Source: an uncultured Bacillota bacterium (lineage in GTDB: Bacteria; Bacillota_I; Bacilli_A; RF39; UBA660). From it: DNA of 8,042 nt. The notes under the pieces are model-generated. The model had not been told where the DNA came from. It made no database searches and worked only from the letters and a program-made list of their open reading frames with translations. The position numbers and the translations under genes are program-made. The stretch is from contig CAMVNN010000032.1 of the NCBI GenBank assembly GCA_947168865.1, forward strand, positions 1 through 8,042, written 5' to 3'. Shown in pieces: positions 4,700 to 8,042 of the stretch (the first letter of the stretch is position 1; each line of letters starts with the position of its first letter).

Positions 4700-5938
4700 A
4701 TGAAGAGCAGTATAAAAAAAATAAAAAAGCATTTAAATGAATTAAAAAAATTTGGTTCACCATTATATATCTATGATTATGATATTTTAATGGAACGATC
4801 AAATCAAATGAAAGCTTTTAAAGAAAAATTAGAAAAATTAATTGGTGTAACAGTAAATATTCATTATTCACCAAAAGCCAATAATAATCCTGCAATATTA
4901 GAAGTCGTTAAAAAAATAGGTTTTTATGTTGATTCTATGTCACCACTAGAACTATCAATTTCTAAAAAATCTGGTTTTAAAAGTGATGAAATACTATATG
5001 TTTGTAATAATGTAGATGAAGAAGAAATGAAACTAATTCATGATTCTAACATCAAAGTATGCTTAGATTCAGTCTCTCAAGTGGAGATGTGGGGGAAACT
5101 ATTTCCCCATACAGATATTATTGTTAGGATAAATCCTGGTATTTTTGGTGTAGGACACCATGAAAAGGTGATCACATCAGGGGCTGAAACAAAATTTGGA
5201 GTTTCTGAAAAAAACATGGCTGAATTGTTAAAAATAACTAGAAAATATAAATTAAATATTATTGGAATTCATCAACATCTTGGAAGTTTATTTTTGGATG
5301 ATCAAGTTGATCATTACCTAGATGGTATTAAAGCTGGACTTGATATCATTAAAAAGTATTTTAAAGGTATAAGAATAATTGATTTAGGTGGGGGATTTGG
5401 AGTTCCATATAAAAGTGAAGAAAAACCATTGAATTTAGATTTGCTTGCAATTAAACTAGGAGAATTGTTGAATAATTTTTTAAAAGAAATCCCGAATGTC
5501 AAAGAATTCAAGTTCGAAATAGGACGATTTATTCCATGTGAAGCCGGAATATTAATGGGAAAAGTAAATGCAATAAAGTCTGATAGAACCTACTGGATTG
5601 GTACAGATATAGGAATGAATGAACTAGTAAGACCTTCTATGTATGATGCTTATCATGAAGTTTCATTACTAGAACCTAGAAAGGCAAAAAAAATAAATGC
5701 CAATATTTGTGGTAATATCTGTGAAAGTGGAGATATTATAGGAAAAAATCGAGTGTTAAATCTTCCAAAAGTAGGAGATGTTATTTTAGTTCATAATGCT
5801 GGAGCATATGGATATTCGATGTCTTCAAACTATACGGGAAGACCTAGACCTGCTGAAATTATGTTATATGATGACAAGATAAAATTAATTCGCATGAGAG
5901 ATACAATTGATACTATGGAAGAAAATATAGTTTGGTAA
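4700..5938 (+). CDS. lysA: Diaminopimelate decarboxylase (PLP-dependent)
   Basis: The 412-residue protein shows the fold-III PLP decarboxylase layout: YSPKANNN (56-63) with Lys59 as the PLP Schiff-base lysine, HQHLGS (191-196), DLGGGFG (228-234) binding the PLP phosphate, EIGR (273-276), RPSMYDAYHE (311-320), CESGD (341-345) with the active-site Cys341, and NAGAYGYSMSSNY (366-378) followed by RPRPAEIML. The RPxxYDAYH, CESGD and GAYGxSMSSNY blocks favour meso-diaminopimelate decarboxylase, which makes L-lysine plus CO2, over ornithine or arginine decarboxylases. Two usual residues differ: EPGR is EIGR and DAGAYG is NAGAYG. ATG 4700 is chosen over an in-frame ATG at 4628 because the latter lies upstream of the terminator hairpin and promoter, while 4700 has GAGAGG (4687-4692) at good spacing. 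It is a single-gene unit, and no other lysine genes are visible. Confidence 0.85.
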   Translation: MKSSIKKIKKHLNELKKFGSPLYIYDYDILMERSNQMKAFKEKLEKLIGVTVNIHYSPKANNNPAILEVVKKIGFYVDSMSPLELSISKKSGFKSDEILYVCNNVDEEEMKLIHDSNIKVCLDSVSQVEMWGKLFPHTDIIVRINPGIFGVGHHEKVITSGAETKFGVSEKNMAELLKITRKYKLNIIGIHQHLGSLFLDDQVDHYLDGIKAGLDIIKKYFKGIRIIDLGGGFGVPYKSEEKPLNLDLLAIKLGELLNNFLKEIPNVKEFKFEIGRFIPCEAGILMGKVNAIKSDRTYWIGTDIGMNELVRPSMYDAYHEVSLLEPRKAKKINANICGNICESGDIIGKNRVLNLPKVGDVILVHNAGAYGYSMSSNYTGRPRPAEIMLYDDKIKLIRMRDTIDTMEENIVW

Positions 5939-5968
5939 AAGCAGATTTATACAAAATCTGCTTTTTTT
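5937..5968 (+). terminator. Intrinsic terminator after lysA
   Basis: GCAGATTT (5941-5948) pairs with AAATCTGC (5954-5961), an 8-bp perfect stem with a 5-nt loop, extended by A-T pairs from 5937, and followed by seven T (5962-5968). The A-run overlaps the lysA stop codon (5936-5938). The A-run plus T-run symmetry could also let it work on the opposite strand. Confidence 0.92.
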
Positions 5969-5969
5969 A

Positions 5970-5978
5970 TGCTATAAT
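5970..5978 (+). promoter_or_regulatory. Extended -10 promoter of the PPC-domain gene
   Basis: TGCTATAAT (TG 5970-5971, TATAAT 5973-5978) follows the lysA terminator T-run after one base. The -35 position (5950-5955) is in the hairpin. The predicted start near 5985 gives a leader of about 67 nt, the longest in the window, and coincides with the palindrome AGTTTTAAAACT (5985-5996). Confidence 0.8.
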
Positions 5979-5984
5979 TTTATT

Positions 5985-6026
5985 AGTTTTAAAACTTAAC
6001 AAAGTTAAATAAAATGTAATGACATT
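5985..6026 (+). repeat. Cluster of three small inverted repeats in the PPC-gene leader
   Basis: Three dyads follow one another: AGTTTTAAAACT (5985-5996, perfect 12-bp palindrome at the predicted +1), TTAAC-AAA-GTTAA (5996-6008) and AATGT-AATG-ACATT (6013-6026). They could be an operator or weak RNA hairpins. Short AT-rich dyads also arise by chance, so a function is not established. Confidence 0.4.
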
Positions 6027-6051
6027 GTAATCAGTGAATAGGAGGAATAAT

Positions 6052-6471
6052 ATGGAATACAGAAGATTTAATGATACAATTGTTGCAAGAATTGATAAAG
6101 GAGAAGAAATACTTGAAAAAATAAAAGAAATAGCCTTAAAGGAAAACATTAAATTAGCTAATATTAATGCATTAGGTGCTACCAATGACTTTACTGTTGG
6201 TGTATTTAAAGTAGATGAAAAGAAGTATTATTCAAATGAATTTAAAGGGAATTTTGAAATTGTTTCTTTAACAGGAACTATTAATACAATGAATGGTGAA
6301 TTTTATACGCACATTCATATGAGTGCAGGAAACGATAAAGGTGAAGTTTTTGGAGGACACCTTAATAGAGCAATTGTAAGTGCTACTTGTGAAATGATAA
6401 TTAATGTTATTGATGGAAGAGTAGATAGATATCATGATGAAGAAGTTGGTTTAAACTTGTTTAAATTTTAA
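6052..6471 (+). CDS. PPC/DUF296-domain protein
   Basis: The 139-residue protein is essentially one PPC (plants and prokaryotes conserved, PF03479) domain. RIDKGEEILEKIKEIALKEN (13-32) is the first helix, INALGATNDFTVGVF (38-52) the first core strand pair, FEIVSLTGTI (68-77) the next strand, then YTHIHMSAGND (85-95) and GEVFGGHL (97-104), with His87, His89 and His103 forming the usual histidine cluster, and VSATCEMII (109-117) near the end. Bacterial members form trimers and their role is poorly known; plant relatives (AHL proteins) use the domain for interactions. ATG 6052 is chosen because AGGAGGA (6040-6046), the best ribosome binding site in the window, precedes it by 5 nt; an in-frame GTG at 6034 lies upstream of that site. 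No terminator follows, so the hydrolase gene downstream may be co-transcribed. Confidence 0.85.
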   Translation: MEYRRFNDTIVARIDKGEEILEKIKEIALKENIKLANINALGATNDFTVGVFKVDEKKYYSNEFKGNFEIVSLTGTINTMNGEFYTHIHMSAGNDKGEVFGGHLNRAIVSATCEMIINVIDGRVDRYHDEEVGLNLFKF

Positions 6472-6554
6472 ATAGCTAGAAGATGACAAAATTATTTATG
6501 AAACATCAATAATATGAAAACAAAAAAATATAGTGTCAGATTGAAGGAAATAAT

Positions 6555-7193
6555 ATGAATATAGACAATATTGTAATTAATACACAAAGTAGTATAAAAA
6601 TATTACTTGATAAAACTCTTTATTTTGACCCGTTTAAAATAAAAGAAGAAAGTCATGATGCAGATATTATATTTATTACACATAGTCATTATGATCACTT
6701 TGATATTGAATCAATTAATAAATTAAAAAACGAAAATACTGCTATAGTTGCACCTAAATCTATGGAAATAGAAATTAGGCAAATTGAGTTTAAAGACTAT
6801 ATATTTTTAAGTCCCAATGAAGAAATAAATATAGGTAATATTAATATTAAAGGAATACCTGCTTATAATGTCGATAAAAAGTTTCACCCGAAATCTAATA
6901 ATTGGCTTGGTTATCTTATAAAGTACAATAATCTTTCTTACTATATAGCCGGCGATACTGATAAAACATCAGAAGTTGAAAGAATTAAATGTGATATTGC
7001 ATTACTTCCAATTGGAGGCTATTATACAATGAATGTGATGGAAGCTGCTGAATTAGTTAAAATAATCAAACCCAAAGTAGTTGTACCTACTCATTATGGC
7101 TCTATTGTCGGAAATATAAATGATGGTAAGAAACTAAAAGACAGTTTAATGAATACTAATATTGAGGTAATAGAAAAAATATTGCAATTTTAA
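6555..7193 (+). CDS. UlaG-like metallo-beta-lactamase-fold hydrolase
   Basis: The 212-residue protein has the metal-binding signature HSHYDHFD (43-50), giving His43, His45, Asp47 and His48. It continues with AGDTD (132-136), where Asp134 would bridge the metals, and PTHYGSIVGN (178-187), where His180 is the last ligand. The preceding LYFDPF (22-27) strand and the LPIGGYYTMNVMEA block (151-164) are typical of the UlaG-like branch (L-ascorbate-6-phosphate lactonase relatives, COG2220 type). Such proteins are cytoplasmic hydrolases of phosphodiesters, lactones or similar bonds; the substrate here is unknown. It is not a beta-lactam resistance enzyme as far as the sequence shows, since there is no signal peptide. 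ATG 6555 follows GAAGGA (6543-6548). The 83-nt gap after the PPC gene holds no terminator and only weak -10-like sequences such as TATAGT (6529-6534). Confidence 0.88.
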   Translation: MNIDNIVINTQSSIKILLDKTLYFDPFKIKEESHDADIIFITHSHYDHFDIESINKLKNENTAIVAPKSMEIEIRQIEFKDYIFLSPNEEINIGNINIKGIPAYNVDKKFHPKSNNWLGYLIKYNNLSYYIAGDTDKTSEVERIKCDIALLPIGGYYTMNVMEAAELVKIIKPKVVVPTHYGSIVGNINDGKKLKDSLMNTNIEVIEKILQF

Positions 7194-7210
7194 AGATATT
7201 AATATATAAT
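7182..7210 (+). promoter_or_regulatory. Promoter of the 7235 gene, inside the end of the hydrolase gene
   Basis: TTGCAA (7182-7187) and a perfect TATAAT (7205-7210) are separated by 17 nt. This is the only junction in the window where a -35-like hexamer sits at optimal spacing, and here there is no TG extension and no terminator in front. The predicted start is near 7217, shortly before the ribosome binding site. Confidence 0.6.
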
Positions 7211-7234
7211 ATGTCCTTGCTTAGGGGGAATATT

Positions 7235-7795
7235 ATGGAAATTATAGTTGATAATCAAATGACAGCTTTAAAGTTATTATTAGAGTTATCAAATAAAGAA
7301 AGTGAAAAGTACGATATGAGAACATATAATGTAGCTGATATTGGAACATATGAAACATTTGACCAAGAAAAACAAACAATCATGTTGCATGGCTCAGTAT
7401 GGGTTGTTGGATTGAAAGAAGTGTTAGATCAAATCGATGAATGTAAAACATCATTTGAGCCAGAAGTATTAAAAAATCAACTAATTAGACTTATAAATAG
7501 TGGAAACTCACTTGCAGTAATGACTGACTATATATATAGATGGAATGTATTACCGAGTGAATTTGCTATAAGAGAAGCTGAAATAACAGGAATTAATGCT
7601 TGTGGTGTAATAACTGATCTTTGCTGCTACACTTTCGATGATGAATTAGGTGCATCAGTTAAATCTTTAAAATCTTATGTAGAATCATATGATGGAAGTA
7701 TTAGAAATGTTCCAAAAGAAGAAATAATTGCAAAATTGGCCGAATTAGATAAACAAAGTGTATTAACAATAAAGAAACCTAAATCAACATATTAA
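7235..7795 (+). CDS. Uncharacterised 186-aa cytoplasmic protein
   Basis: I do not recognise the family. The 186 residues contain no signal peptide or transmembrane helix. The N-terminal MEIIVDNQMTALKLLLELSN looks like a strand followed by a helix. The centre is mixed, with a hydrophobic strand IMLHGSVWVVG (49-59), an aromatic helix DYIYRWNVLP (98-107) and a cysteine-bearing segment ACGVITDLCCYTFDD (122-136; Cys123, Cys130, Cys131). The C-terminus is Lys-rich and probably helical. The three cysteines do not form a standard CxxC pattern. ATG 7235 is preferred to an in-frame ATG at 7211 because the ribosome binding site TAGGGGGA (7222-7229) lies between them and 7211 lies before the predicted transcription start near 7217. 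It has its own promoter and is probably single-gene, with a long untranslated stretch before the terminator at 7919-7953. Confidence 0.8.
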   Translation: MEIIVDNQMTALKLLLELSNKESEKYDMRTYNVADIGTYETFDQEKQTIMLHGSVWVVGLKEVLDQIDECKTSFEPEVLKNQLIRLINSGNSLAVMTDYIYRWNVLPSEFAIREAEITGINACGVITDLCCYTFDDELGASVKSLKSYVESYDGSIRNVPKEEIIAKLAELDKQSVLTIKKPKSTY

Positions 7796-7918
7796 AGAAT
7801 TTTATAATTAATTAATAATATAATACAATATACTTAGTTGATGACTTATGGATAAAAATATGAGTGAAAAAATATACAAATATGAGAAATAATGAAATGA
7901 ATATTTAATAAATATGTT
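7796..7918. other. AT-rich non-coding stretch before the last terminator
   Basis: About 120 nt with no convincing gene. It contains TATAAT (7819-7824) without a good -35, a 14-codon ORF (7848-7892) without a ribosome binding site, two copies of AAATATGAG (7856-7864 and 7878-7886) and a 6-bp inverted repeat (7901-7915). It is either the long 3' untranslated region of the 7235 gene or a small transcript of about 120 nt ending at the next terminator. Confidence 0.4.
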
Positions 7919-7953
7919 AAAACATCTAAAATCACCTTTTTTAGGTGTTTTTT
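7919..7953 (+). terminator. Intrinsic terminator with two possible 5' arms
   Basis: CACCT (7933-7937) can pair with AGGTG (7943-7947) around a five-T loop, followed by six T (7948-7953), a classic short terminator. The upstream stretch 7919-7931 can instead pair with 7939-7951, a 13-bp stem with one G-T wobble that uses the same AGGTG arm. Either form would end transcription from the 7235 gene. Confidence 0.8.
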
Positions 7954-7998
7954 AATAGAATTTGACATATTTTTTAATAAAAAATAATGCTATTGAGA

Positions 7999-8018
7999 TA
8001 TAATATATAAACGAGGTG
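7999..8018 (+). promoter_or_regulatory. Probable -10 and ribosome binding site of the gene at 8023
   Basis: TATAAT (7999-8004) is followed by GAGGTG (8013-8018) four bases before ATG 8023. The predicted start near 8011 gives a leader of about 12 nt. A perfect TTGACA at 7962-7967 is 31 nt from this -10, too far to pair with it; at about 15 nt it would meet AATAAT (7983-7988), a weaker alternative. Confidence 0.5.
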
Positions 8019-8022
8019 TTTT

Positions 8023-8042
8023 ATGAGTTCAATTGAATTAGG
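8023..8042 (+). CDS. Start of a gene running off the window (partial, unknown)
   Basis: Only MSSIEL plus part of a codon is visible. The call rests on ATG 8023 with AGGTG (8014-8018) at 4-nt spacing and a TATAAT upstream. Nothing can be said about the product. Confidence 0.6.

Noticed and set aside
6034..6051. GTG at 6034 as the PPC-gene start
   Set aside because: The strong AGGAGGA site at 6040-6046 lies downstream of it and serves ATG 6052, where the conserved domain begins.
6472..6554. Separate promoter or terminator between the PPC and hydrolase genes
   Set aside because: There is no hairpin with a T-run, and the -10-like TATAGT (6529-6534) has neither a TG extension nor a -35 at proper spacing.
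7211..7234. ATG at 7211 as the start of the last complete gene
   Set aside because: It immediately follows the TATAAT and precedes the predicted transcription start; the AGGGGGA site serves ATG 7235.
7848..7892. 14-codon ORF starting MDKNMSEK
   Set aside because: It has no ribosome binding site, the length is easily explained by chance and it has no recognisable product.
7962..7967. Perfect TTGACA as -35 of the gene at 8023
   Set aside because: It is 31 nt from the good TATAAT at 7999; at 17 nt the sequence is TAATGC, and at 15 nt AATAAT is only a weak partner. Probably chance in AT-rich DNA, or a weaker alternative promoter.

Overview
The window is AT-rich, tightly packed bacterial DNA in which every gene I can support lies on the + strand. 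TGA acts as a stop (ends of the genes at 362-1000, 2969-3412 and 3409-3969) and Trp is TGG, so this is the standard bacterial code, not the Mycoplasma code. Low GC, GGTGAT/GGAGG-type ribosome binding sites, TG-extended TATAAT promoters and a YvcK/GlmR protein point to a low-GC Firmicute (Bacilli, Mollicutes-relatives or Erysipelotrichia-like). The organism assignment is inference.

Layout: (1) 2-145 is the tail of a membrane protein, probably an ABC-2 type permease, closed by a terminator. (2) 232-1000 holds a 54-residue acidic/Lys-rich ORF overlapping a Fic-family AMP-transferase gene, a candidate toxin-antitoxin-like pair. (3) 1049-2904 is a two-gene unit of yvcK/glmR and an EamA/DMT transporter. 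(4) 2969-4609 is a three-gene unit of a possible Sm-like protein, a divergent dephospho-CoA-kinase-like protein (4-nt overlap) and an uncharacterised protein with a ParB/sulfiredoxin-like EGHSR motif. (5) 4700-5938 is a stand-alone diaminopimelate decarboxylase (lysA). (6) 6052-7193 is a PPC/DUF296 protein followed by an UlaG-like metallo-beta-lactamase-fold hydrolase. (7) 7235-7795 is an unrecognised protein with its own promoter. (8) A 227-nt gap with a terminator leads to a gene starting at 8023 that runs off the window.

The most unusual structure is between the genes. At four junctions (near 1000, 2905, 4640 and 5950) an intrinsic terminator runs directly, or within about a dozen bases, into a perfect TGnTATAAT extended -10, so that the place where a -35 box would sit is inside the terminator hairpin. 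Two of these junctions share an identical 17-nt block. In two other starts (232 and 1049) promoter, ribosome binding site and ATG form a matching 29-nt cassette with a predicted leader of about 9 nt.

Four likely starts differ from the longest possible reading frame and were set by ribosome binding sites: 362, 4700, 6052 and 7235. I saw no rRNA, tRNA, CRISPR array, insertion sequence or prophage gene. I could not run homology searches, so family names rest on motifs read by eye.
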